From NCBI RefSeq assembly GCF_015645445.1, contig NZ_JADOGI010000027.1:1-64000 (forward strand): a stretch of DNA of 64,000 nucleotides. Direction: 5' to 3'. Source of the DNA: Nonomuraea cypriaca. GTDB lineage: Bacteria; Actinomycetota; Actinomycetes; Streptosporangiales; Streptosporangiaceae. Below the pieces are notes generated by a model. That model ran no database searches and was not told where the DNA came from. It was given only the letters and a program-made list of their open reading frames with translations. Both the position numbers and the translations under genes were made by a program. This document shows positions 33,104-41,867 of this stretch, piece by piece (position 1 is the stretch's first letter; the number at the start of each line of letters is the position of its first letter).

Positions 33104-34027
33104 ATGTCCCGGGCAGAAAGGACTTTTCCCTTGTTGAACGTCACCCGCATTCCCGCCTCCCCGGAGGAGCCGGACGCCGTACGCGCACAGATGGGGCAGG
33201 TCTTCTCCGACCCGCCCGTCCTCGACGGCGACGCGCTCCTGGACCCGGTTCTGCCGGAGGCCGGCGGCGTCCCCGGAACCTGGGTCGCCGCCGGCGGGGC
33301 CCCGGTAGAGGCGGGCGTGACCTTGTATGTCCACGGTGGTGGCTTCTCCTTCAGCAACCCGCCGATGGAGCGGATCATGGCCTACCGCCTGTCCAGGGCG
33401 ACCGGCCGCCCGGCCTTCGCCGTGGACTACCGGCTCGCGCCCGCGCACCCGTACCCGGCGGCGGTCGAGGACGTGCTGGCCGTCTACCGGAGTCTGCTCG
33501 GCCAAGGGGTGCCGGCCGAGCGGATCCTGCTCGTCGGCGAGTCCGCCGGCGGGACCTTGATCCTTTCGGCGCTCCTGATGCTCGCCGAAGCGGGGGACCC
33601 CATGCCCGCCGGGGCCGTCCCGGTCTCCCCGGTCACCGATCTGGCTCCCAAGACGGCTGTTGCGGCAGGCGGCGGGCGCGACTCGATCGACCCGTCCATC
33701 ATGGGGCCGGTCGCCACCCAGTACCTCGCCGGAGCCCGGCCGGACCAGGCGCCCCAGTCGCCGATCTACGGCGACCTCCGCGGGCTGCCCGCCCTTCTGC
33801 TCGCGGTCGGCGGGGACGAGGTCCTCCTGGACGACGTGCACCGCTTCGCCGACGCCGCCTGCGCCGCGGGAGCGCCGGTGGATCTCGACGTCTACGAGGG
33901 CATGCCGCACGCCTTCCATGCGGCCGTGCTCTTCGCCGAGGACGCGCACCTGCCCACCGCCACCACCTTCCTGAGCCGCCTCACGGACTGGGCCGCGCGA
34001 CTGCCCATGCCCGCCGACCGCACCTGA
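33104..34027 (+). CDS. HSL-family esterase/lipase (alpha/beta hydrolase)
   Basis: A 307-residue hormone-sensitive-lipase-like esterase. YVHGGGFSFSNPP (about residues 76-88) is the HGGG oxyanion motif, LVGESAGGTLILSA (about 144-157) holds the nucleophile Ser, and the acid and base are in VGGDEVLLDDV and GMPHAFHAA. It should hydrolyse short or medium acyl esters. The ATG at 33104 is used; a TTG at 33131 after AAGGA is a realistic alternative. Confidence 0.85.
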   Translation: MSRAERTFPLLNVTRIPASPEEPDAVRAQMGQVFSDPPVLDGDALLDPVLPEAGGVPGTWVAAGGAPVEAGVTLYVHGGGFSFSNPPMERIMAYRLSRATGRPAFAVDYRLAPAHPYPAAVEDVLAVYRSLLGQGVPAERILLVGESAGGTLILSALLMLAEAGDPMPAGAVPVSPVTDLAPKTAVAAGGGRDSIDPSIMGPVATQYLAGARPDQAPQSPIYGDLRGLPALLLAVGGDEVLLDDVHRFADAACAAGAPVDLDVYEGMPHAFHAAVLFAEDAHLPTATTFLSRLTDWAARLPMPADRT

Positions 34028-34058
34028 TCAATGACCGCCCGCCCTCGGATGAGCCGGG

Positions 34059-34718
34059 TCAGCCGAGGGCGGGCCGGGCGGTCTGGTAGATGGTGGTGAG
34101 CCAGATGTTGAGCAGGACCTCCACGACGTCGGATGCCGGCACCGCGGGCTCGTCGCCGGTCAACGTCGAGTAGAACACCGAGTCGTTCATGGCGTTCAGC
34201 GCGATGGCGAGGTCGCGGGCTCGCGGTCCTGGCGGTGCGGCGCCGCGGCCCCGCTCGGCCTCGATCGCCTGCGTGGTCCTGGTGATCCAGATCTCCTTCA
34301 TGCCGGCCCGCCAGCGCCGCACCTCCTCGCTGGTGGGCCCGGCCTCGACGGCGGCGGCCAGGACCGAGCGGTGCGTGCCGAAGGTCGTGTAGGTCGCGAC
34401 GAGGCACTCGCGCCAGTAGCGCACCGGGTCCTCGCGGAGCCGGTCGAACGTGCCCGCCACGGCCTCGGCGATTTCGTCGGTCACGCGGTCGAGCAGAGTG
34501 AGCAGCACCGCGTCCTTGGACCGGAAATAGAAGTAGAAGGTGGGGCGCGAGATTCCCGCGCCGCGTGCGAGGTCGTCGATCGAGATTTCGCTCAGCGCGT
34601 GCTCCTGGAGCAGCTTCGCCGCGGTGGTGAGGATGTCCAGCTCACGATCGTCGCCCGTGGGCCGGGAAGCACGGCGGCCACGGCTCGTACGCGGTGTCGC
34701 GGCGCTGTCAAGGGTCAT
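34059..34718 (-). CDS. ethR: EthR-like TetR repressor
   Basis: A 219-residue TetR protein closely resembling mycobacterial EthR, which represses the ethionamide-activating monooxygenase EthA. The HTH region reads GDDRELDILTTAAKLLQEHA, then DLARGAGISRPTFYFYFRSK and AVLLTLLDRV, matching EthR in order and spacing. The ligand domain has IEAERGRGAAPPG, ALNAMND and VVEVLLNIWLTTIYQ, also EthR-like. It is divergent from the EthA homologue with a perfect palindrome between. The start at 34718 is an ATG three codons inside the longest frame. Confidence 0.85.
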   Translation of the reverse strand: MTLDSAATPRTSRGRRASRPTGDDRELDILTTAAKLLQEHALSEISIDDLARGAGISRPTFYFYFRSKDAVLLTLLDRVTDEIAEAVAGTFDRLREDPVRYWRECLVATYTTFGTHRSVLAAAVEAGPTSEEVRRWRAGMKEIWITRTTQAIEAERGRGAAPPGPRARDLAIALNAMNDSVFYSTLTGDEPAVPASDVVEVLLNIWLTTIYQTARPALG

Positions 34719-34771
34719 GCGGCCCAACCTACCGGGGTATGACCAACAGAATCAACGCCACGTCGACTCAA

Positions 34772-34806
34772 TCGACACAGTGTTGACTTACTCGACACTG
34801 TGTCGA
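34772..34806. promoter_or_regulatory. EthR-type operator, perfect 12-base inverted repeat
   Basis: TCGACACAGTGT and ACACTGTGTCGA are exact complements with an 11-base spacer. Further TCGA-containing half-sites (GTCGACTCAATCGAC) lie to the left. The mycobacterial EthR operator is also a long array of GTCGA-like half-sites that binds several dimers. The site covers the region between the divergent ethR and ethA genes. Confidence 0.8.
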
Positions 34807-34860
34807 TACGTTCGGAGTCGTACGCAGGGGCCATGGCGGCTGAGGAACGAAGGGACGGCC

Positions 34861-36360
34861 ATGACGCTCGAACACGTTGACGTCCTGATCGTGGGTGCGG
34901 GTTTGTCCGGCATCGGCGCCGCCTGCCATCTGCGCCGGGAATGCGCGGGCAAGTCGTACGCCATCCTCGAAGCCCGTGGAGCGATCGGCGGCACGTGGGA
35001 CCTGTTCCGCTACCCCGGCGTCCGCTCCGACTCCGACATGTTCACCCTGGGCTACAGGTTCAGCCCCTGGCCGCGGGCGAAGGCGATCGCCGACGGCAGG
35101 TCGATCCGCGAGTACGTGCGGCGCACCGCGCGCGAGCACGGCATCGCCGGCGAGATCCGGTTCCACCACCGCGTCACCGGGGCGGAATGGTCGACGGCCG
35201 ACGCACGCTGGACCGTCCGGGCTGAGCGCCTCGACACCGGCGAGACCGTGCTGCTCACCTGCGGCTTCCTCTTCGTCAACACCGGCTACTACCGCTACGA
35301 CCAGGGCTTCGCGCCCGAGTTCCCCGGCGCCGACCGCTTCACCGGCCCGATCGTGCACCCCCAGCACTGGCCGCGGGATCTCGACTACGCCGGCAAGCGT
35401 GTCGTGGTCATCGGCAGCGGCGCCACGGCCGTGACGCTCGTTCCCGCGATGGCGCGGACGGCCGAGCACGTCACGATGGTGCAGCGCTCGCCGAGTTACG
35501 TCCTGTCGCTGCCGTCCACCGACCCCGTCGCCGGCGTGCTGCTTCGCGTGCTGCCAAGGAAGGCCGCCTATCCGGTCGTACGGTGGAAGAACGTCCTGAT
35601 GGGCCTGCTGTTCTACCAGTTGAGCCGGCGACGGCCCCGATGGGTGAAGCGATTCCTGCGCAACGGCGTGCGCGGCGCACTGCCGCCGGACTACGACGTC
35701 GACGTCCACTTCAGGCCGCGCTACGACCCCTGGGACCAGCGGCTGTGCATCGTGCCCGACGGTGATCTCTTCCATGCCGTACGCGATGGAAAAGCGTCGA
35801 TCGTGACCGACGGCATCGACACGTTCACCGAGAACGGGATCCGGCTCGCGTCAGGAAGGGAACTGGCGGCCGACGCCATCGTCACCGCCACCGGCCTGAA
35901 CGTGATGCCCGTCGGCGGGATGACGCTGAGCGTCGACGGAACGACCGTCGAGATCGGCGAAACCACGGCCTACAAGGGCATGATGCTCTCCGGCGTGCCG
36001 AACTTCGCGCTCACCATCGGCTACACGAACGCGTCCTGGACGCTGAAGGCGGATCTCGTTTCCGGATACGTCTGCCGACTGCTCAATCACATGGACAAGA
36101 GGGGCTATCGGTTCTGCGCGCCGGCCGGGTCCGTGCCGCCGGCTGGACCGCTCATCGACCTCAAGTCCGGATATGTCATGCGCAGTATCGAGGTGTTGCC
36201 CAAGCAGGGGCCGTCGGCACCGTGGCGGCTTCATCAGAACTACCTGCGGGACGTACTGCTGATGCGCCACGGCCCCCTGGAGGACGGCGCCATGCGCTTC
36301 TCCCGGTCGGTGCCCGCCGCCTCGAAGGACACCATGAGAGAACAGGAACACAAGAAATGA
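34861..36360 (+). CDS. ethA: EthA-like flavin-containing (Baeyer-Villiger) monooxygenase
   Basis: A 499-residue class B flavoprotein. FAD is bound by VLIVGAGLSGIGAACHL (residues 7-23), NADPH by VVVIGSGATAVTLVPA (about 180-195), and the Baeyer-Villiger signature F-x-G-x3-H-x3-WP is present as FTGPIVHPQHWP (about 160-171). Long stretches such as GGTWDLFRYPGVRSDSDMFT and YKGMMLSGVPNFALTIGYTN follow M. tuberculosis EthA, which oxidises ketones and activates thioamide drugs. It is repressed presumably by the divergent EthR-like protein. Its stop overlaps the ATG of a small cupin gene. Confidence 0.9.
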   Translation: MTLEHVDVLIVGAGLSGIGAACHLRRECAGKSYAILEARGAIGGTWDLFRYPGVRSDSDMFTLGYRFSPWPRAKAIADGRSIREYVRRTAREHGIAGEIRFHHRVTGAEWSTADARWTVRAERLDTGETVLLTCGFLFVNTGYYRYDQGFAPEFPGADRFTGPIVHPQHWPRDLDYAGKRVVVIGSGATAVTLVPAMARTAEHVTMVQRSPSYVLSLPSTDPVAGVLLRVLPRKAAYPVVRWKNVLMGLLFYQLSRRRPRWVKRFLRNGVRGALPPDYDVDVHFRPRYDPWDQRLCIVPDGDLFHAVRDGKASIVTDGIDTFTENGIRLASGRELAADAIVTATGLNVMPVGGMTLSVDGTTVEIGETTAYKGMMLSGVPNFALTIGYTNASWTLKADLVSGYVCRLLNHMDKRGYRFCAPAGSVPPAGPLIDLKSGYVMRSIEVLPKQGPSAPWRLHQNYLRDVLLMRHGPLEDGAMRFSRSVPAASKDTMREQEHKK

Positions 36361-36743
36361 CCTTGCACGTTCCCGCGATGGAGAACGACGGCGACGGTGG
36401 CAGCAGGATGAGCACCGTGGTGCTCGAACAACATGAGACGGACCTGGGACCCGGCGTGCCTCCCATGTTGTCCACGACCCCGTCCGAGGTGGTGTCGATA
36501 CAGTTCATCGACCTTCTCAGCGACATCACGCTCCCCGCGCACCCGGCTCCGGCACGCCAGTTCGTCGTCGTACTCCGCGGAATCGTCGAGGCCGAGGAAA
36601 CGGCCGGGGAAAAGCGGCGGCTCGGTCCCGGAGGCGTCGCCTTCGCCGGGGACGTCAAAGGGGGCCACATCACCCGCGTCGTCCAGCACCCGGCCCGCCT
36701 GATGTTCGTCGTGCTGCCCGACAGCGCGCCCGACCCCGCCTGA
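36357..36743 (+). CDS. Small cupin-like protein coupled to ethA
   Basis: A 128-residue protein that starts within the ATGA at the end of ethA, so it is translated by coupling. The core has beta-strand segments typical of a cupin barrel: PARQFVVVLRGIVEAEETAG, RRLGPGGVAFAGDVKGGHIT and LMFVVLPD. Clear metal-binding histidines are few. Its close linkage suggests it binds the substrate or product of the monooxygenase. It is not part of the mycobacterial ethA locus as I recall it. Confidence 0.65.
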   Translation: MTLHVPAMENDGDGGSRMSTVVLEQHETDLGPGVPPMLSTTPSEVVSIQFIDLLSDITLPAHPAPARQFVVVLRGIVEAEETAGEKRRLGPGGVAFAGDVKGGHITRVVQHPARLMFVVLPDSAPDPA

Positions 36744-36804
36744 CGGCGAGGTGCTCCGGCCTCACGCGCTGAGGGCGATCGCGACGCATCCACCGATGAG
36801 CCGG

Positions 36805-37122
36805 CATCACAACCGCGTTGGTCGCGACCTGGTCCCAACCGGCGGCGAGGATGTCGGCCGCGGTCGCCGCCGGCAAAGCGCCGCCGACCACGAACCCGAA
36901 GTATCGCGGTCCCGCGCTGGCAACCAGGCCGGGCTCGGCGGCGGCGAGAAGGTCCGCCAGCACCTGCTCCGGTGGTGAGGGGGCGGAAGGCAACGGGCCG
37001 GCGAACGCGTCGGCCAGCGCATCCTGGTCGATCGACACTCCCACCAGCCGGTCAGGCAACGACCGCCGGTAACCGGCCGCGTGATCAGCGGCCAACCGGA
37101 ACAGATGACTAAGCTCCTCCAC
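36805..37122 (-). pseudogene. PLP-dependent decarboxylase, N-terminal remnant
   Basis: From a GTG at 37122, about 106 residues match the start of group II pyridoxal-phosphate decarboxylases (aromatic-amino-acid/glutamate type): LFRLAADHAAGYRRSLPDR, PPEQVLADLLAAAEPGLVAS, GPRYFGFVVGGALPAATAAD and GWDQVATNAVVM. The rest, including the cofactor Lys, is absent and the sequence changes abruptly near 36805. Confidence 0.7.
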
Positions 37123-37299
37123 CGACGCACCTTACCCCGGAGATCCCCCGGAGCCCGTCGGCAGCGGTCCGGCCCTCCCCGCACCCCATGATCTTTCTCC
37201 CGCTCGGGCCGCGTGGCGGTGTCGGCCAAGTGCCCACACCTGACGGCCCGGCCGTCGTCCCGGTCGAGACGGTCGTCGAGGTCCGATCCCGGCCCGGCG

Positions 37300-37727
37300 G
37301 CCCAGGCTGCCGCCGAGGCGATCACTCGGCAGGCCGCACTCGTCGACAGTCCTCGGCTGCCGGCCGCCACTCCCGCCGCGGAACTGCCGTTCGGCTATTC
37401 GGGAGCGTACTGGCTGGATCTGCGCGGCTACGACCCGGTGGCGACCGCGGCCGGCCGATGCTCATCCTGCAGGGTGGCCGCGACTATCAGGTGACCGTCG
37501 CCGACGACCTCGCGGGCCGGCGGACGGGCCTCGCTCACCGGCCGGACGTCACCATTCGCGTCTACGACGCCGACGACCACCTGTTCTTCCCCGGCTCGGG
37601 CCCGTCCACGCCCGCGGACTACGAGGCGCCCCAGCACGTCGACGCCGCCGGGGTCGCCGACATCGCCGACTGGCTGGCCCGCCGCCAGAAGCCGATCACC
37701 CGGCTCTTCTCCGCCTTCAAGCGCTGA
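37300..37727 (+). pseudogene. Alpha/beta hydrolase, C-terminal remnant with frameshift
   Basis: One frame carries TPAAELPFGYSGAYWLDLRG and YDPVATAA, then the sequence continues in another frame with RPMLILQGGRDYQVTVADDL, VYDADDHLFFPGSGPS (catalytic His) and VADIADWLARRQ. The nucleophile half is missing. The shift lies near 37452 in a GGCCGG-rich stretch. The order matches secreted alpha/beta hydrolases of actinomycetes. Confidence 0.65.
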
Positions 37728-37748
37728 CAGTCGCCACCGGCAGGTGTC

Positions 37749-38399
37749 TCAGTCGCGTGGGGCCAGGCCGTGCTCGTAGGCGTAGATGACGGCACGCACC
37801 CGAGTGGGCAGCCCGAGCTTGCGCAGGACGCTGGCGACGTGGGTCTTGACCGTCCCTTCCTCGATGGTCAGAGCTTCCGCTATCTCCGCGTTGCTCAGTC
37901 CTCGGGCCAGTTGCCGGAGCACCTCGAGCTCACGAGCGGTGAGCCGCTGTCGCGCATCGGTGGGAGACGCGGGCGACAGCCTCGCGAAGCGGTGGATCAG
38001 CCGGGTGGTGACCTTCGGGTCCACCAGCCCGTGTCCGCGGTGCAGCGCCCGCACCGCCTCCAGGAGCAGCTCGGGGTCGCTGTCCTTGAGCAGGAACCCC
38101 GAGGCCCCCGACTGGAACGCGCCGAAGAGGTACTCGTCGGTGTCGAACGTCGTCAGCGCGAGCACCCTCGGCGGCGCCTCCACGTCGGCGAGCTGCCGGA
38201 TCGCGGCGATTCCGTCGACGTAGGGCATGCGCAGGTCCATCACCACCACGTCGGGGCGCCGCCACAGCGCCTGGTGCACGGCCTCGGCTCCATCGGCCGC
38301 CTCACCGATCACCTCGACGTCGGGCTCACCGTCCAGCGTCAGGCGCAATGCCTCGCGTACGGCCTGCTGGTCATCGGCGATCAACACGCGAATGGTCAC
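37749..38399 (-). CDS. NarL/LuxR-family response regulator
   Basis: A 216-residue two-component regulator. The receiver has the acidic pair in LIADDQQ (residues 6-12) and the phosphorylated Asp in VVMDLRMP (about 54). The C-terminal LuxR HTH is LTARELEVLRQLARGLSNAE then IAEALTIEEGTVKTHVASVL. It is 78 bases downstream of its sensor kinase on the same strand, forming a pair. Its targets are unknown. Confidence 0.95.
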   Translation of the reverse strand: MTIRVLIADDQQAVREALRLTLDGEPDVEVIGEAADGAEAVHQALWRRPDVVVMDLRMPYVDGIAAIRQLADVEAPPRVLALTTFDTDEYLFGAFQSGASGFLLKDSDPELLLEAVRALHRGHGLVDPKVTTRLIHRFARLSPASPTDARQRLTARELEVLRQLARGLSNAEIAEALTIEEGTVKTHVASVLRKLGLPTRVRAVIYAYEHGLAPRD

Positions 38400-38477
38400 G
38401 CCACCCTCTCCTCCCGGGCCGGCCTGGCCCGCATGCCGTGATCCCAGACCGTCCGTCTCGGACTCATCCCTCGCACG

Positions 38478-39578
38478 TCAGATCTCCGGTCGCGCGTGCC
38501 CCACCTCTGGTGATACCGAGCCCTCCGCGATCGGCACGACGGCCTCGACCAGCCAGCCCTGTCGCGGGCCGGGGCCCGCGGTGAGCGTGCCGCCATGCCG
38601 GTGCGCACGTTCGCGCATGCCTCTGATGCCCCGTCCCTCCGCCCCGGCGCGGGCGTGGCCGTTGTCGGTGATCGAGATCGCCACCGCGGCCCGGCCGCGT
38701 CGTACTCGGACCTCCACCTCGGTGGCTCCCGAGTGGCGGGCGGCGTTGGTGAGCGCCTCCTGCACGATGCGGTAGACCGTACGGCCTACACCGGGCGGCA
38801 GTGGGGTGCCGGGGCCCGCGCGGTGGACCGAGATCCGCAGGCGCGGAGTGGAGAGCCGCCTGGCCAGGTGCTGGATGTCTTCCTGGTCCGGTTCCGGGGG
38901 TGTCTCGCACAGGGTGTCGAGGAGGGCGCGTACCTCGTTCAGCGCGGAGGACGACAGGTCGGCGATCGTGCCCAGCGCCTTGTCGGCGGCCGGCGTCTGA
39001 CCGCGCAGGGCCCGGCGGGTAGCCGTGGCCTGCATGCGGATCGCGGTGAGGTGGTGACCGACGCTGTCGTGCACGTCCCGGGCGAGCCCGGCGCGTTCCT
39101 CGGCCATCGCGCGTCTGGCCTCGGCGTGGTCGAGCCGCGCCGCCTGCGCGGCCCGCTCGCCGTGCAGCCGCAAGGCAGTACCGATCGCCACTGGGGCGAC
39201 CCCCAGGACGATCAGGTCGGTGAACGTGGCGATCCCGATCGACTGAGGGAGAAGCATCCCGTAGCAGACCACCCACGTCACGGAGGCGGCCAGGACCAGC
39301 CACGGCCGCCGCGATGGATGGATGGCGGCCGCGCAGAACAGGCAGGTCGCGACCAGCCGTCCGGGCCAGCCGGATACGGTCATGCCGATCACGGCCACCC
39401 CGGCCGACATGACGGCGGCGCTGAGGGGCAGCCTGCGCCAGAACAGAACCGGCAGGCAGACGGCCAGGCTCAATCCCGCCACGACCGCCAGCCCCGGAGG
39501 CGGATACCGCTTCTCCAACAGGGTGACCGCGACCAGGGCCACAGGGACGATGACCACAACCAGGCCGTCTTTCCGCAT
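38478..39578 (-). CDS. Sensor histidine kinase (NarL-type)
   Basis: A 366-residue membrane kinase with five or six N-terminal hydrophobic segments and almost no extracytoplasmic domain. The HisKA_3 box is LARDVHDSVGHHLTAIRM (about residues 164-181). The ATPase has the N box QEALTNAARHSG and G box GRGIRGMRERA. It phosphorylates the adjacent response regulator. Membrane-embedded sensing of envelope stress is typical for this architecture. Confidence 0.95.
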   Translation of the reverse strand: MRKDGLVVVIVPVALVAVTLLEKRYPPPGLAVVAGLSLAVCLPVLFWRRLPLSAAVMSAGVAVIGMTVSGWPGRLVATCLFCAAAIHPSRRPWLVLAASVTWVVCYGMLLPQSIGIATFTDLIVLGVAPVAIGTALRLHGERAAQAARLDHAEARRAMAEERAGLARDVHDSVGHHLTAIRMQATATRRALRGQTPAADKALGTIADLSSSALNEVRALLDTLCETPPEPDQEDIQHLARRLSTPRLRISVHRAGPGTPLPPGVGRTVYRIVQEALTNAARHSGATEVEVRVRRGRAAVAISITDNGHARAGAEGRGIRGMRERAHRHGGTLTAGPGPRQGWLVEAVVPIAEGSVSPEVGHARPEI

Positions 39579-39615
39579 GTTGCCGGTCAGCGCCCGCCCC
39601 CCGGAGCGTGCCCTG

Positions 39616-40401
39616 TCACGAAGCGCCCGCAGCGTCGCCTCCTGACCTTGCCGATGCCATGATCTGCCCGAAGTCGCCCCCGGCCGAGAGCTGCTCGATC
39701 AGTTCCAGCACCGCGTCACGTCCGCCGTTCGCCTGGACCCAGCGGTTCACCTGGCAGGCGGCCTTGGCGTACGTCTGATGGTCGGTGCCGGCCATGCGAA
39801 GCCAGTCCTCCAGGGTCACAGGAAGCGCCTCACGCGAGTCGACCAGGCACCGATCCCCCGCCGTCTCGCGTGCGAGATACCGACGGTCATCGGAGACCAG
39901 CACGGCCAGCCCTTCGTCGAACCATTGCGGCACCTGCTCCGCGCCACCCGCGAGCCGGGCATGCAGCTCCACATGAGACAGCTCGTGCGAAGCGATCACA
40001 GGGTCGGCCCCGTGCGGCGACAGCATCACCGCGCGGTTCAGAACCGCGATCCCCCGCTCCCTGCCGCCGCCGATCCGCCGGTAACAGGTGTCTGTCAGGC
40101 ACACCAGAACGCTTGGTGAGCTCTTCTGGCCGCCGTAGAAGTCTCGGACGCGCTGATGCGCCTGCTCGACGACTTCGACGACGTGCCGCCGCTGGTCCTC
40201 CGACAGGCCTGGTTCGGCGTACACACCGGGCCGGAGCCGCTCCAAGCCGTAACAGCCGGGGCAGGTGGTGGCCGCCACGGAGGGGAAGGCCGTCACGACA
40301 CCGGCCACCGCCGCGACGACCAGCACGGCGAATCCGGCCAGCAGCAGCACCCATTTCCTGCGGCGTGCCCCGGCCGCGGTCCGCCGCCCGCGTCCCGCCA
40401 T
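39616..40401 (-). CDS. Membrane-anchored HExxH metallopeptidase-like protein
   Basis: A 261-residue protein. After a basic start (RGRRTAAGARRRK) a single hydrophobic helix WVLLLAGFAVLVVAAVAGVV anchors it with the rest outside. The zinc motif is IASHELSHVELHARL, followed by the gluzincin-type QWFDEGLAVLVSDD. Four cysteines in the outer domain may form disulfides. It fits the peptidase MA-like group; its substrate is unknown. The second ATG, with GGGAGGGAGA upstream, is chosen. It lies just upstream of the two-component pair and could be linked to it. Confidence 0.75.
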   Translation of the reverse strand: MAGRGRRTAAGARRRKWVLLLAGFAVLVVAAVAGVVTAFPSVAATTCPGCYGLERLRPGVYAEPGLSEDQRRHVVEVVEQAHQRVRDFYGGQKSSPSVLVCLTDTCYRRIGGGRERGIAVLNRAVMLSPHGADPVIASHELSHVELHARLAGGAEQVPQWFDEGLAVLVSDDRRYLARETAGDRCLVDSREALPVTLEDWLRMAGTDHQTYAKAACQVNRWVQANGGRDAVLELIEQLSAGGDFGQIMASARSGGDAAGAS

Positions 40402-40472
40402 TCTCCCTCCCATTCTGGTCAGTCCAGACTTGCATATGCGCTTCCACGCGATGTCTACCAGGCGTGCCGGAT

Positions 40473-41867
40473 TCACCGCGAGGAGGCCTCCCCGCAGGTC
40501 GCTCCGGCAGGTGGCAGCCGGCCGCTGGTCAGATACCGGTGTACGTGCTCGCGTACGCACGGGTGGCCGGACAGGTAGAGGGCGTGTCCTCCGACGGCCT
40601 TCAAGTAGCGGGCGCCGGGAAGCTGGCCTGCCAGCCGGCGGCCGTCGGCCGGCGGGGTGTTGTCGTCGTGTTCGCCGCCTGCGATGAGCACGGGTGGCAG
40701 GCCCGGCGCCGCGATGGGGTGGGGCGGGTAGGTCCGGGTCGGCGGGAGGCCCGCGCAGTGGTTGGCCATCGGCCACACCGCGCGCCATCCGATGTGGGGC
40801 GTGTCACGGCGCAGGGCGGTCTCCAGTTTCTTGAGCTTGTCGTAGCCGGGGTAGGGCAGGTCCGCGCAGAGGATGACGCGCGACAGGTCGGGATCAGGGG
40901 CCCCCTCCACCTTGGCGAAGAACGAGGCGTCACCGGCCTGCGCCCGTGCGAGCCCGTCGGCCAGGCGCTCCCAGGTGGCCTCGAAGGTGAAGCCGGCACG
41001 GGAGGCGATCTGGGTGTCGCTGATGCGCACCTGGGGACCGGCCTCGGGGGCGGGAATGGGCTCGCGGCGGGCCTTGGCCATCACCTCGTCCCACACGGCC
41101 GCCGGATCCTGGCCGTGCAGTGCGCAGGTCGCGGTGCTCTGGCACCAGGCGGCGAAGCGGTTGAAGTTGCCCTCCAGGGCCCTGGCGCGTGGCTGGAGCC
41201 ATGTGCGCAGGTCGGGAGTGGTGTGGTCGAAGACGCTGTCGAGATACATGCGGCCGACCTTGCGGGGGAACAGCTCGGCGTAGGCCTGCCCGAGCACGGT
41301 GCCGTGCGAGTTGCCCAAGTAGGTGAGCCTGTCCTGGCCGAGGGTCTTTCTGATCGCCTCCATGTCGTGCGCGATCTGCCAGGAGTTGAGGTTTCCCGAC
41401 AGCGTGCCTGCCTCCCTGGCGCATGCCTTTCCGAACGTGCGATTCTTCGCGGCGTACGCGTCGTAGGCCGACTTATTCGGAAACACCCACTCGGTGGCGA
41501 AGGGCGCGGGGATGGGGCAGTTGATCGCGGTGGACCTGCCGAATCCCCGCGGGTCGAAAATCACCACGTCGAACCATTCGGTCAGGTCGGCGAAGGATTG
41601 CTTCGCCTGCCGGAGCAGCGTGATCTGCTCGCCCGGCCCACCGGTGTTGACCAGCAACACGCCCTTCTTGCGGGCCTGATCCTGGGCGGGCAGCATGGCG
41701 AGCCCGATCGCCGCCTTCGGTCCTGATCCGCGGCTCCAGTCGGCCGGCACCCGGAGTTGCGCGCATCGCAGACCGTCTCCGCAGTCCTGCCACGACAGCG
41801 AGGTGGTCGTCGTGACCGGGGCGACGGCGGTGACAGCGCCGATGACGAACGAGGCAACGATGTTCAT
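40473..41867 (-). CDS. Secreted TAP-like alpha/beta hydrolase (tripeptidyl aminopeptidase family)
   Basis: A 464-residue exported hydrolase. A short signal-like N-terminus precedes the mature domain. VLLVNTGGPGEQ (about residues 69-80) forms the oxyanion site, LTYLGNSHGTVLGQAYAELF (about 178-197) contains the catalytic Ser, and IAGGEHDDNTP plus AVGGHALY give the Asp and His. The C-terminal TAP-like domain is recognisable. Such enzymes release N-terminal tripeptides or hydrolyse peptides and esters outside the cell. Its ATG overlaps the preceding ABC gene stop (ATGA), indicating one operon. Confidence 0.85.
   Translation of the reverse strand: MNIVASFVIGAVTAVAPVTTTTSLSWQDCGDGLRCAQLRVPADWSRGSGPKAAIGLAMLPAQDQARKKGVLLVNTGGPGEQITLLRQAKQSFADLTEWFDVVIFDPRGFGRSTAINCPIPAPFATEWVFPNKSAYDAYAAKNRTFGKACAREAGTLSGNLNSWQIAHDMEAIRKTLGQDRLTYLGNSHGTVLGQAYAELFPRKVGRMYLDSVFDHTTPDLRTWLQPRARALEGNFNRFAAWCQSTATCALHGQDPAAVWDEVMAKARREPIPAPEAGPQVRISDTQIASRAGFTFEATWERLADGLARAQAGDASFFAKVEGAPDPDLSRVILCADLPYPGYDKLKKLETALRRDTPHIGWRAVWPMANHCAGLPPTRTYPPHPIAAPGLPPVLIAGGEHDDNTPPADGRRLAGQLPGARYLKAVGGHALYLSGHPCVREHVHRYLTSGRLPPAGATCGEASSR

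Noticed and set aside
34801-34830. TGTCGA followed by CGTA before ethA as another ECF promoter
   Set aside because: The spacing is 12 bases rather than 17, and TGTCGA is part of the EthR palindrome.
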